A stretch of 64,000 nucleotides of DNA from assembly GCF_009363075.1 (NCBI RefSeq), contig NZ_CP045293.1:372001-436000 (forward strand), in the 5' to 3' direction. Of the stretch, positions 19,801-28,072 are shown piece by piece (positions within the stretch are counted from its first letter, which is position 1; each line of letters starts with the position of its first letter). This DNA is from Paenibacillus guangzhouensis (lineage in GTDB: Bacteria > Bacillota > Bacilli > Paenibacillales > Paenibacillaceae). The position numbers and the translations under genes were made by a program. The notes under the pieces are model-generated. The model had not been told where the DNA came from. It saw only the letters and a program-made list of their open reading frames with translations, and did not search any database.

Positions 19801-21705
19801 GAGGCTCGCAGCCGGATGAACTCCGGTGTGATCTCCGGAACCGTGCTGCTGGATTCCGATAATGTGAACGATCCGAAGGCACAAGAGTACATGACCGCTC
19901 TGTATAACAACACAGATGTGCTTGATGTAGCCCTGAAAGGCAAAGCGTTCAAGCCGCTTGAAGGCAATACTAACGCTAATGCTGCGGATACGTTTGTTCT
20001 GAAGGACGGTAACGATTACTACCTGGCTGTATTCAACTACAGTGGCAATGCTTCCGTGAACAAGACGGTGGATCTGGCTCGTGCTGGACTGGACCCTTCT
20101 GTAACCTACATGGTGAAGGACCTGTGGACAGGTGAAACTTCGACTGCGATCGGTTCTTGGACTGCTGCGTTGGAAGCTGCGGATTCCAAGCTGGTCAAAC
20201 TGACAACCGCTCCTAAGCAAGCGGCGGGTGTCTCACTCGATAAGAAGGAGCTGACGTTGGCTGTTGGTGAAACCGGCAAGCTGATTGCAACGGTAACACC
20301 ACAAGATGCAGCGAACAAAGCTGTAACCTGGAGTTCCAGCGACACATCAGTAGCCGCTGTAACCTATGGTGTAACTGGAGAGGCAATCTACGGCAACATT
20401 ACTGCTGTGAAACCGGGCAAGGCTGTAATTACAGTTGAAACGGTGGATGGAGGCTTCAAAGCGTCCGCAGAGATTACAGTCAAGGCTGCGGATGAGAGTC
20501 CAGGAACGCCAGAAAATCCAGGGACACCTGAGAATCCAATAAATTCGGGTAATAACAACAATAACGGCAACAGCGCAGGAAGCAATGCGCCAAGCCCTGC
20601 CGGTACACTGAATGTAACACTTGATATGCTGAAGGTGGACAGCGCTGCTGGTAAGGCGGTTGTTGAACTCAAGGCCGACACCAAGGTTGTGCAGCTGTCT
20701 GCGGCAGCTCTGCGCCAGCTTGGCGACCAATCTCTGGAACTCAAATCCGACAAGCTGTCCGTACAATTGCCGGCTGCTGTGATCAAGCAGCTGCAGAATA
20801 AGCTGCCGGAAGGTCAGCGCGGGGACAGCACGATCTCGCTACAAATGGTTCCGCTTGCTGGCAAGTCTGATGAAGTCGTTGCAGCGGCAGCAGGAGCGAC
20901 CCATGCAAAGGTTAGCCTGAAAGGCGAGGTTTACGAGTTCAGTCTGTCCGTGACGTCCAAAGAAGGCGTAACGGAGAAGCTGGCTGTGTTTGATTCGCCG
21001 ATTACGCTGAGCCTTAAGCCGGCAGATGGTTTCGATGCCAAATTAGGCGGCATCTACTACATTGCCGATAATGGCAAGCTAGAGTATGTCCCTGCAGAAT
21101 ATAGCGGCGGTGTATTGACCGCCCAAATCAGCCATTTCAGCAAATATGCTGTGCTGGAACTGAATCGCACCTTTGTGGATGTGCGAGCTAATCACTGGGC
21201 TAACGCAGTGATCAAGGAGTTGTCGGCAAAGCTGCTAGTTCAAGGCACTAGCGGTGATAAGTTTGAACCGGACCGGGCGATAACTCGTGCGGAGTTCACC
21301 TCCATGCTGGTTCATTCTTTGGGACTGACTGCAACGGATACTACAAGCTTTACAGATGTAGCATCAGGCGCATGGTATGCCGAGCCGATCGCGGTGGCTT
21401 ACAAAGCCGGAATCGTGAGCGGACGCAGCGCGAGCATGTTCGAGCCTTCCGCCAAGATAACGCGTGAGGAAATCACGGTGATGTTGATGAAGGCCTATGA
21501 ACTGAAGAACGGCAAGGTTCATGCGCCTGCTGCAGAATCAGGATTCACAGATATGAACCTGGTGTCGGATTGGGCAGCAGCTTCCGTGAATGAGGCGGCA
21601 ACACTTGGCTTAATTCAAGGCCAAAGTCAAGGACAGTTTGCGCCTAAAGAGATTGCTTCCCGTGCGGAAGCCGCTCAAGTGATCTACAATTTGATTTTGA
21701 AATAG
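16855..21705 (+). CDS. S-layer-anchored multimodular alpha-galactosidase-like enzyme with three CBMs
   Basis: A 1616-residue exported enzyme. Order: signal peptide (1-32, AYA|DD); three CBM35/CBM6-like modules of about 125 residues (36-162, 180-305, 307-435), each with 'EAE' at the start and a 'GGKKVG/GGQKVA...GSS' core; a beta-sandwich plus GH-D TIM barrel (455-1120) with GWNSWG, 'FIKLDFL' (probable nucleophile Asp878) and 'RRISCDTYG'; a Big_2 immunoglobulin-like domain (1122-1210); a Pro/Gly/Asn linker; a beta-rich domain (about 1245-1430); and three SLH repeats (1438-1616) that tether it to the cell-wall polymer. The catalytic unit is a paralogue of the cytoplasmic enzyme at 10057. It should release galactose from, or trim, a glycan outside the cell. 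Confidence 0.93.
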   Translation: MLRQVMKKGFLLLIIFCLVTAGGTQFARVAYADDTINTYEAEDSGNTLSKNASVYDSAAASGGKKVGGMYQGSSIRFNNVTVSQTGNYKITVYYISGDQRSFNISTNGGDKQYESPPKTPDWETVGTYDVTLPLNAGVNTILIDDNDWYAPDIDKIVIRGMDGSQEPGGGHGGDWKSKLRGTVIEAEATENELGGKAKRADSSISSGGQKVADLYQGSSLKFPNVKAPADGTHIIRISYISGDQRPVYMQVNNGSDDLIDLPKTANWNTVGTYDVEVELHAGTNTITFSDHDWYSPDMDKIEVIPFKLSYEAESAANTPTGEARVADSTNASGGKKVGYLNHGSSLTFNGIKAPLTGDYKITVAYFSGDPRSFYVSANGGEPQYYSPPKTADWETVGTYELILPLNEGDNSITFSDGNSYSPDLDRIIVEPAMDSEPGTPGEEDDNLGTPGSSQSYGAITVTEYTYGQLVSGGQYEVAFNTKTGLIGYSLGQGLKLKAIYSSIKLNDTLVDSKGYESHVIAGAPTAIEDGFGKGIEVTFVHTSAGKPTMKQSYKFYDNKTYFLTALNVESDSVIKTNYMAPIALKRTGGLDIGASSDNRVLTVPFDNDAWIRYKTQNMNRSDTSYEMTTVFNNTTRVGLVLGSVTHDTWKTGIDWKGSSNRINELVVYGGAASDVTRDTQPHGSLTGTNLSSPTIMVGGFSDYRTGLEEYGRANAVIAPPLELNPELPQGVPVGWNSWGAYESSLSYQDVVDVSNFFKDNLKKFNNNGNVFINMDSYWDNLNDQQLADVVSVIKGNGQHAGIYWAPFVYWGNNMDQVVDGTDGKYKYGDIVLKDANGKPLPTLDGAYPLDVTHPGTKLRMNYFLDKFKRLGFTFIKLDFLTHGALEGQHYDPNVTTGIQAYNEGMRYVKDRIDGKMFISESIAPIFPSQYAHSRRISCDTYGRINETEYMLNSLTYGFWQNGTIYTYTDPDHLALSRAATLTEARSRMNSGVISGTVLLDSDNVNDPKAQEYMTALYNNTDVLDVALKGKAFKPLEGNTNANAADTFVLKDGNDYYLAVFNYSGNASVNKTVDLARAGLDPSVTYMVKDLWTGETSTAIGSWTAALEAADSKLVKLTTAPKQAAGVSLDKKELTLAVGETGKLIATVTPQDAANKAVTWSSSDTSVAAVTYGVTGEAIYGNITAVKPGKAVITVETVDGGFKASAEITVKAADESPGTPENPGTPENPINSGNNNNNGNSAGSNAPSPAGTLNVTLDMLKVDSAAGKAVVELKADTKVVQLSAAALRQLGDQSLELKSDKLSVQLPAAVIKQLQNKLPEGQRGDSTISLQMVPLAGKSDEVVAAAAGATHAKVSLKGEVYEFSLSVTSKEGVTEKLAVFDSPITLSLKPADGFDAKLGGIYYIADNGKLEYVPAEYSGGVLTAQISHFSKYAVLELNRTFVDVRANHWANAVIKELSAKLLVQGTSGDKFEPDRAITRAEFTSMLVHSLGLTATDTTSFTDVASGAWYAEPIAVAYKAGIVSGRSASMFEPSAKITREEITVMLMKAYELKNGKVHAPAAESGFTDMNLVSDWAAASVNEAATLGLIQGQSQGQFAPKEIASRAEAAQVIYNLILK

Positions 21706-21749
21706 GCTCTGCGGTTGGAGTAATTGCTGCGAGTATGATAACAAAGGAG

Positions 21750-21787
21750 CTGTCTCAAAAGCGGATAGAATCACTGAGGGGACAGCT
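21750..21787. repeat. Inverted repeat AGCTGTC...GACAGCT
   Basis: AGCTGTC pairs with GACAGCT around an imperfect stem downstream of the SLH gene. It may be part of the terminator region or a remnant of a mobile-element end. No transposase is present. Confidence 0.3.
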
Positions 21788-21818
21788 TGCTTGATGAAAA
21801 AGCGAACGGAAAACGAAG

Positions 21819-21858
21819 AAATGGCGGTGCTAAGGAGAATATCCTTGCACCGCCATTT
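21819..21858. terminator. Strong hairpin between convergent genes
   Basis: AAATGGCGGTGC (21819-21830) pairs perfectly with GCACCGCCATTT (21847-21858), and AAGGA/TCCTT extends the stem inside. It lies between the convergent SLH galactosidase and the histidine kinase. There is no U-tract on either side, so it may act as a bidirectional terminator, an mRNA-stabilising hairpin or a REP-like unit. Confidence 0.5.
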
Positions 21859-21936
21859 CTGCATTGTAGGCGAATTGTCACTTTTCTGAATTAGAATTTA
21901 AGGTGCAAAAATGCTGTTAATTTCGTCTGCAGTGAC

Positions 21937-23688
21937 CTACACCATTTTTTGCGGCAAACGAATTTGAACGGTGGTGCCTATGCCGAGCCGGCTATAAATG
22001 TTCACTCCATAATACTCGCCAAATTTCAGCTTGATCCGGCGATTCACGTTCGAAATCCCGTAGCCCCGACCCGGTTTCTCCTCCAGCAGCGACTCCAGCG
22101 TTTCCGGTCTCATGCCCATCCCATCATCAATAACGGACAAGATGATGTCGTTCTCCTGGGTGTTTCCTTTAATATGAATATTCAGCGGGCTCTCCTGCGT
22201 CCAAATGGCATGAATGACTGCATTTTCAATAAAAGGCTGCAGGGTCAGCTTGACTGTCGAGTAGGGCAGGATCGCTTCATCTATCGAGTAAGTGATATTC
22301 AGTTGGCCCTTGAAGCGGATAAGCTGAATGGCATTGTAGCTCTGCGTCAACCTGATTTCTTCGTTAATCGTTAGGATGCTTTTCCCTTTATTGAGCGAGA
22401 TCCGGTAGAACTTGGCCAAATGCAGCACCATATCCTGAATGCGCGTATCACTATGCTTGGCCGCCAGTGACGAGATGGAGCCGAGCGTATTGTATAGAAA
22501 ATGTGGGTTGATCTGCGCCTGCAGAAGGTCGAGCTCTGCCTCTTTGCCGAGCAGCTCCTTGTGATACACCTCGTTGATCAAATTGTTCAGCCTCGCCGTC
22601 ATCTGTTTGAAGGCAAAATGGAGCTGGCCAATCTCATCGCTGCCGAACTGCTCTTCCTTGGTCGTAAAATTCCCCCGTTCAATCTGCCGGACCATGCGAA
22701 TTAACGTACGGATACGTTTGCTGAACATGGAAGCAGTAATGAAGATCAGCAGCAGCGCTACGCCGATGAAGGAGAGGGAGATTTTGATAATCAGATTGGA
22801 TAGTGAGGTGGCGTCCTTGATAATGCTCTCGTAAGGGAAAATGGACACCGTCTTCCAGCCATTCTTCAGCGTATTATAGACCGCAAACGCCTTAACCCCT
22901 TTGTAGGTCGTATCAAACCGCCCCGATGGTATTTTCTCGAATTGATGATCCAACAGCTCCGGCAGGCTGGCATTCAATAATTGCTTATCAGCAGCTGATA
23001 GTATAATCCCCTTGTCATTCATGATGAAGATATCTTTGCCGCCGGCTTCTTTCTCCATTAGCGAGTAAATGACTGACTCAGAAATCCGAAAGACGAGAAC
23101 ACCATAAGGATACTGGTTGCGGTTGTTGTTCAGCAGCCGGGCCAGGGTGAACATGGCGGGACTGTCTTTCGTCTGTGGTGAAGAGAGATAAATGATGTTC
23201 CCATGAGATTGCAGTAGTTGCTTATACAGTTCACTATGCTCCACCTCTGGTATTACCGGTCTTATATAGTAGTTGTCCTTCGGCAGAGAAGGATTGTCAG
23301 AATAGATGAATACGCTATCAAAATCGGGATAGGCAGCCATCACCGTATCGAACCGGTTGCCGATGTATTTATAGACATCCAGATAAGAGGGATCATCCTG
23401 ATACTCACTGGTCAAGTAATTGGTCAGCCGGTTGTCGAGATAGATAGAAGCGGAGATATGCTCATAGCTATCCAGCTTATTCTCCAGGTTCTTGTTAATC
23501 TGGGCGGTGGAATTCATCATATTAATGTAGATTTGATCCGTCAGCTTCGACTTCGTCAGTTCATAGGAGAAGTAGACTAGCAGCATCATCGGAAGGATGG
23601 TAACCAGTACGAAGACGAAGAAGAGCTTGGCGCGGAAGCTCAGGTCAATAAAAGGCATGTAGATATATTTTCTGAATAATTGTAGCAT
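21937..23688 (-). CDS. YesM-type sensor histidine kinase
   Basis: Membrane sensor kinase, 583 residues. The first membrane helix is near residues 20-42, followed by a ~250-residue extracellular dCACHE-like sensor domain. A second helix ('ISLSFIGVALLLIFITASMF') is near 300-320, then a HAMP linker. The His_kinase box 'QAQINPHFLYNTL' contains the phospho-acceptor His396. The HATPase domain has the N-box 'PFIENAVIHA' and G-box 'DDGMGM'. It is divergent from the second importer (23918 on the plus strand) and convergent with the SLH enzyme. Its likely partner is a YesN regulator, of which the closest is at 14875-16416. The signal sensed is unknown. Confidence 0.95.
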   Translation of the reverse strand: MLQLFRKYIYMPFIDLSFRAKLFFVFVLVTILPMMLLVYFSYELTKSKLTDQIYINMMNSTAQINKNLENKLDSYEHISASIYLDNRLTNYLTSEYQDDPSYLDVYKYIGNRFDTVMAAYPDFDSVFIYSDNPSLPKDNYYIRPVIPEVEHSELYKQLLQSHGNIIYLSSPQTKDSPAMFTLARLLNNNRNQYPYGVLVFRISESVIYSLMEKEAGGKDIFIMNDKGIILSAADKQLLNASLPELLDHQFEKIPSGRFDTTYKGVKAFAVYNTLKNGWKTVSIFPYESIIKDATSLSNLIIKISLSFIGVALLLIFITASMFSKRIRTLIRMVRQIERGNFTTKEEQFGSDEIGQLHFAFKQMTARLNNLINEVYHKELLGKEAELDLLQAQINPHFLYNTLGSISSLAAKHSDTRIQDMVLHLAKFYRISLNKGKSILTINEEIRLTQSYNAIQLIRFKGQLNITYSIDEAILPYSTVKLTLQPFIENAVIHAIWTQESPLNIHIKGNTQENDIILSVIDDGMGMRPETLESLLEEKPGRGYGISNVNRRIKLKFGEYYGVNIYSRLGIGTTVQIRLPQKMV

Positions 23689-23917
23689 GATGAAAGCCCT
23701 TTCTTTATCTGGAGTTTCATAGCATAGCCTAGTTCATCATAGCAGACAACATACCAGAATCCAAGACTGGAATAGCTCAAAACATCTTTAAAAAGCGGTA
23801 TCTTTCGGAGGATTCAAGTATAGAAAGGGACCTGGCACGGATTTAATATAAATGTATCAGATGTTGATTCGATTTGCCGCTAGGCACGCTGCTGTATAGA
23901 ACAAGGGAGGGTATTTG

Positions 23918-24874
23918 ATGCAGAAAGCAAGCGCTATCAAAGCAACAGGGGGTAGCAGTCTGTTTAGCAGACTCCGAGAGCAAAAATGGTTATTTTTACT
24001 AATGCTGCCCGCCTTTATTGCGACATTGCTATTTTCTTATGGTCCTATGTTCGGATTGTATATGGCGTTTACGAACTATCAGCCGGGCGGAGGAACATTC
24101 TTTGAGCAGTTCTTCCATGCTGAATTCGTAGGTTTTAAATGGTTTGAGTACTTCTTTACAACAGGCGATTTCTACCGCGTAATGCGGAATACACTTGCAA
24201 CCAGTTTGCTGACATTGTTCTTCGGCTTCCCGGCACCGATCTTGCTGGCGCTGATGCTGAATGAAGCGAGACAAGGATTCTTCAAACGATTCGTGCAAAC
24301 GGTTTCTTACCTACCGCACTTTATCTCCTGGGTTATCGCGGCGAACATTGTTATCACACTGCTGGCTTCCGACGGTATGCTGAACAACCTGCTGGTCCTG
24401 CTGGGTATTGTAAAAGAGCCGGTAGCGTTCTTGCAGAACGGTCCGCTCTTCTGGTGGATTATCGCACTATCTAACATGTGGAAAGAGATGGGCTTTAGCG
24501 CCATCATGTATCTCGCAGCGATTTCGGCGATCAACCCTGAGCTTTATGAAGCAGCTAAGGTAGACGGTGCCAGCCGTTTCCGGCAAATGTGGCACATCAC
24601 GCTGCCAGCCCTGCGCCCAACGATTGTAATTCTGGGGATTCTGGCTGTCGGCGGCATTTTGAATGCAGGCTTTGAACAGCAGTACTTGCTGCAAAATAAC
24701 ACCGTGCTTGAATACTCCGAAGTTATCGATATCTATGCATACAAATACGGTCTGCAAAACAGCATGTTCTCTTATGGGGCTGCCGTAGGGATGTTCAAAT
24801 CCGTTGTCGCCTTCATCCTAGTCGTGATTGTGAATCGGATTTCCAGAAAAGTGAACGACCAGGCGTTGTTCTAA
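23918..24874 (+). CDS. ABC sugar transporter permease, LplB type (second importer)
   Basis: A 318-residue membrane subunit. The N-terminal helix 'WLFLLMLPAFIATLLFSYGPMFGLYMAF' and the EAA loop 'EAAKVDGASRFRQMWHITLPAL' are diagnostic. ATG 23918 follows AAGGGAGG at seven bases, and the TTG just before it is too close to the site. It is first in an operon with 24901 and 25921. The pair is distinct in sequence from the first importer, so a different or overlapping substrate is expected. The divergent YesM kinase next to it is a plausible regulator. Confidence 0.95.
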   Translation: MQKASAIKATGGSSLFSRLREQKWLFLLMLPAFIATLLFSYGPMFGLYMAFTNYQPGGGTFFEQFFHAEFVGFKWFEYFFTTGDFYRVMRNTLATSLLTLFFGFPAPILLALMLNEARQGFFKRFVQTVSYLPHFISWVIAANIVITLLASDGMLNNLLVLLGIVKEPVAFLQNGPLFWWIIALSNMWKEMGFSAIMYLAAISAINPELYEAAKVDGASRFRQMWHITLPALRPTIVILGILAVGGILNAGFEQQYLLQNNTVLEYSEVIDIYAYKYGLQNSMFSYGAAVGMFKSVVAFILVVIVNRISRKVNDQALF

Positions 24875-24900
24875 TACAAAAATCGAGAGGAGCGCTTGTG

Positions 24901-25791
24901 ATGCTTTTAAATAGATTCGGGGATCATATTTTTAAACTTTTTGTATATCTCTTTTTGATCATCATCTTGTTGGTCACTTTCCTGCCGTTCTGGAACATTC
25001 TTGTTCTTTCATTAAATAGTGCGGAGGACACGGTTCGCGGAGGTGTCTATTTTTGGCCAAGAGCGCTGACCTTTGACAGCTATAATCAGATTTTCAAAGA
25101 TAGCGAGATTTTGAGCGGGCTTTGGGTAACCGTCAAACGTACAATTATCGGCGCACCGTTGTCGGTAATGGTCATCACGATGCTGGCCTATCCGCTCAGC
25201 CGACGCAACTTGGTTGGACGCAAGGGCTGGAACCTATACTTTGTCTTCACAATGTATTTCGGCGGTGGTCTGATTCCGTACTACATGGTACTCAAGGCGC
25301 TGCACATGATCGATACCTTCTCGGTTTTCATTCTGCCAAGTTTGATGAACGTCTTCTATATGATTATTGTCCGTACCTTCATGGAAGGCCTGCCCAACGA
25401 GATTGAAGAGTCGGCAAAAGTGGATGGCGCGAGCGACCTGACGATTTTCTTCCGGATCGTGCTGCCACTGACCACACCGGTACTTGCTACGGTCGGACTC
25501 TTTCAGGCTATCGGCCACTGGAACTCCTGGTTTGACTCTTATGCGTTTACATATCGTTCGGACCTGAAGACACTTCAGGCAGTGCTGGTAAAAATCTTGA
25601 GTCAGTTCCAGACCGGCGGTATGATCTCACAGACGCAAATGCTGGCGAACTCGGCGAAACGGAATGCGGTCTCTAGTGATACGATTCGGATGGCGGCAAC
25701 CATGGTTGCTACACTGCCTATCGTTCTGGTTTATCCATTCTTGCAAAAGTACTTTGTTAAAGGGATGACACTGGGTGCTGTTAAGAGTTGA
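24901..25791 (+). CDS. ABC sugar transporter permease, LplC/YtcP type (second importer)
   Basis: A 296-residue partner permease. The first membrane segment is 'LFVYLFLIIILLVTFLPFWNILVLSL', the EAA loop is 'ESAKVDGASDLTIFFRIVLPL', and it ends 'PFLQKYFVKGMTLGAVKS', the family's usual tail. GAGAGGAG lies 8 bp before ATG 24901, and GTG 24898 is an alternative start. The gap to the preceding permease is short, which supports co-transcription. Confidence 0.95.
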   Translation: MLLNRFGDHIFKLFVYLFLIIILLVTFLPFWNILVLSLNSAEDTVRGGVYFWPRALTFDSYNQIFKDSEILSGLWVTVKRTIIGAPLSVMVITMLAYPLSRRNLVGRKGWNLYFVFTMYFGGGLIPYYMVLKALHMIDTFSVFILPSLMNVFYMIIVRTFMEGLPNEIEESAKVDGASDLTIFFRIVLPLTTPVLATVGLFQAIGHWNSWFDSYAFTYRSDLKTLQAVLVKILSQFQTGGMISQTQMLANSAKRNAVSSDTIRMAATMVATLPIVLVYPFLQKYFVKGMTLGAVKS

Positions 25792-25920
25792 TATAGTTAA
25801 GTAAATAGAAGGCCGTCGGATGAGTGTCCAGCGGTCTACCCTGAAAGGGGGTGAGCGGGGAAATCTGCTCGGTTGCTGAATGAACTAGATAAGTTACTTA
25901 CTCATATGGGAGGAATTAGG

Positions 25921-27540
25921 GTGTCTATTGTAAAGAAAAACAAATGGTTGAACGTAAGTGTTACTGCTGCACTGGCTGTTGGACTTTTAGCTGGATGCGC
26001 TTCCAAAGATGAAAAAGGGAGTAATAACCAATCGGCCGGAGACGATACAACAAAAGGGCCGATTACACTGACTTGGTTCGACGCCAATACCAAAGGTGAG
26101 CCGTTCACTGATGCAGTAGCGCAAGAAATTACGAAGAAAACTGGAGTTCAGGTTTCCATTCAGCAGCCTACCGGTAACCCTACAGAGAAACTGAGCCTGA
26201 TGCTGGCTAGTGGTGACTATCCTGACGTCGTGCTGATGAGTCGTGGAGACGCTTCCTTGGATAAATACATCAATAGCGGTGCGTTCATTCCACTGGATGA
26301 TCTGATTGAGAAGTTCGGACCAGATTTGAAAGCGATGTACGGTGATACACTGACCAAAACCCGCTATAAAGATGGAAAGAACTACTATCTGGCTAACTGG
26401 TACGGTCTGGACAGCGACCCTGTATTCGGGATGCTGATGAGACAGAACCTGCTGGAGGAGCTGGCTCCAGACAAAGCTGACGGAAGCAAGCCGCTCACCA
26501 CGGATGAATTCGAAACGCTGCTGAAGAGCTTCAAAGAGAAACATAAACAAATCGACGGTAAAGAGACTGTGCCAATGACCATGAACGGTGAGAACATGGG
26601 CGCAATCCTGGGTACCTTCAAAGGCATGTGGGGCCTGAAGACTTACTATGATAACAACGGCACATTGCAATATGATGTTAAAGACCCTAAATACCGCGAG
26701 ATGATTTTGTACGTAAACCGTCTGTACAGAGAAGGGCTGATTGAGAAAGAATTTGCGATCAGCAAAACACAAACTTGGATTCAAAAGCTGACCACGGGTA
26801 CAGTATTTGCTACTCCGGCTGCGTATTGGGACCCAGGTAACGCGAACGGCGCGCTGAAGAAAGACGGCGGCGAGAAAAATCAGTTCTACCCGTATAAAGT
26901 TGTAGCTCCAGGCGTTGACCCTGCTCATACTACCTTTGGACCAAGAAGCTCTCTGGGATGGGATGCTATTGCGATTACGAAGAACAACAAACATCCTGAA
27001 GAAACGATGAAACTGTTCAACTACCTGGCTAGCGACGAAGGACAACACTTGCTGCTGTGGGGTAAAGAAGGTGAGCAGTACAAGATGGAAGACGGCAAGA
27101 GAGTACCAGATCCTGCGTTCCTACAAAGCTTCAAGGATAACTGGGATGATACAGTGAAGAAGAGCGGCGTTCGTAAATGGCTGTGGTTCGTCAAGAACGG
27201 TCTGGATCCAAACGGCCAGCCTTACGACATGGCAGTTAAATACAAACGTAGTGAAGTCGACAACTTGGCCCTTAAGAGCCTTGGTGATTCCGTATGGGAT
27301 ACTGCACCTTATGATAACCTGAACCCAGATGGCGGTACACCTGAAGCACTGACTGCTCAAAAGGTTAAAGACATCATGGACCAAAGCATTACTCGTGTTA
27401 TCATTGCACCAAACGAAGCAGAAGCTAATGCTACCTTCGACAAAATGCTGGATGATATGAAAAAAGCAGGCGATGAGAAAGTAGAAGAAATCATCAACCA
27501 GAAGTATAAAGAGCGTGTGGAATTGTGGGGCAATAAATAA
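25921..27540 (+). CDS. Extracellular solute-binding lipoprotein (second importer)
   Basis: A 539-residue binding protein anchored by a lipidated cysteine (lipobox LAGC, about residue 26). It shows the family motifs 'LASGDYPDVVLMSRGD', 'LDDLIEKFGPDLKAM' and the C-terminal 'WVNE'-like helical tail of large LplA-type proteins. GTG 25921 is chosen because GGGAGGA (25908-25914) precedes it and the signal peptide then starts with basic KKNK. Earlier in-frame ATGs would add a non-signal extension. It completes the second importer operon. Substrate is unknown. Confidence 0.93.
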   Translation: MSIVKKNKWLNVSVTAALAVGLLAGCASKDEKGSNNQSAGDDTTKGPITLTWFDANTKGEPFTDAVAQEITKKTGVQVSIQQPTGNPTEKLSLMLASGDYPDVVLMSRGDASLDKYINSGAFIPLDDLIEKFGPDLKAMYGDTLTKTRYKDGKNYYLANWYGLDSDPVFGMLMRQNLLEELAPDKADGSKPLTTDEFETLLKSFKEKHKQIDGKETVPMTMNGENMGAILGTFKGMWGLKTYYDNNGTLQYDVKDPKYREMILYVNRLYREGLIEKEFAISKTQTWIQKLTTGTVFATPAAYWDPGNANGALKKDGGEKNQFYPYKVVAPGVDPAHTTFGPRSSLGWDAIAITKNNKHPEETMKLFNYLASDEGQHLLLWGKEGEQYKMEDGKRVPDPAFLQSFKDNWDDTVKKSGVRKWLWFVKNGLDPNGQPYDMAVKYKRSEVDNLALKSLGDSVWDTAPYDNLNPDGGTPEALTAQKVKDIMDQSITRVIIAPNEAEANATFDKMLDDMKKAGDEKVEEIINQKYKERVELWGNK

Positions 27541-27732
27541 GACCTATTCCTGATTTGATAAATAACCCGTAAGACGGCAGGGCAGGGACTCACTCCTACC
27601 AGCTTTTTCATATCTCTTGATAGCTTCACCAAAGATTAATTTTCGCAGCAGGTTGAAATGTTATTCGGCAAATACGTGATGCAAAAGAAAAGAATATGGA
27701 TTTGAGACCATCATTTTTTATGCTGGACTATA

Positions 27733-27771
27733 AAACCGAGCTCTGTAAGGACACAGTGTTCGGTTTGTTTT
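27733..27771 (+). terminator. Terminator downstream of the second importer
   Basis: AAACCGA (27733-27739) pairs with TCGGTTT (27760-27766) with further pairing inside, followed by GTTTTC. It lies about 190 bp after the lipoprotein stop. Confidence 0.6.
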
Positions 27772-27789
27772 CTTTGGCTGACATCGTTT

Positions 27790-27919
27790 CGTGTTCACAT
27801 CGTCAAAAAAATTGATAACGCTGGCGAAGACCTTGAGGATCTGATCTCGATCGGTACCATTGATCGAGAAGCGGTTGCTCATGAAGCTGTACCATGAGTT
27901 TTATAAGGCGAAGCGGTAG
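27790..27919 (+). pseudogene. Fragment of a sporulation sigma factor (SigK/SigE-like)
   Basis: From 27796 the frame reads 'HIVKKIDNAGEDLEDLISIG', a clear match to region 2 of sporulation sigma factors ('HIVKKFDNTGED..DLISIG' in sigma-K), then drifts to a stop at 27895. In another frame the next stretch reads 'IEKRLLMKLYHEFYKAKR', which resembles the following 'IENEILM.LR' segment, so the fragment appears to carry an internal deletion and frameshift. There is no start and no DNA-binding region 4. It marks the left edge of the AT-rich accessory zone. Confidence 0.6.
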
Positions 27920-27968
27920 ACATATATTAATTTAAAGGCAGACACGTCATTTTAAACAAACTGTAGGG

Positions 27969-28004
27969 GCATGAATTCGGTCTTGTAGCGGATTCATGCT
28001 TTTA
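27969..28004 (+). terminator. Plus-strand terminator
   Basis: GCATGAAT (27969-27976) pairs with ATTCATGC (27992-27999), followed by TTTT. It probably served the degraded gene upstream. Confidence 0.6.
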
Positions 28005-28020
28005 ATTTTGACTTGAGTAG

Positions 28021-28054
28021 AAAAAAGGGAAGAACCCTTCATAAGGGTTCTTCC
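28021..28054 (-). terminator. Terminator of the GGDEF-EAL/TPP/CMD operon
   Basis: GGAAGAACCCTT (28028-28039) pairs perfectly with AAGGGTTCTTCC (28043-28054) around a CAT loop. AAAAAA on the plus strand (28021-28026) gives the U-tract on the minus strand. Confidence 0.9.
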
Positions 28055-28072
28055 GGAATTGTAGCAAAGTGC

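Noticed and set aside
25987-27048. 353-codon open frame on the minus strand
   Set aside because: Antisense to the second importer's lipoprotein, with no family signature or ribosome binding site.
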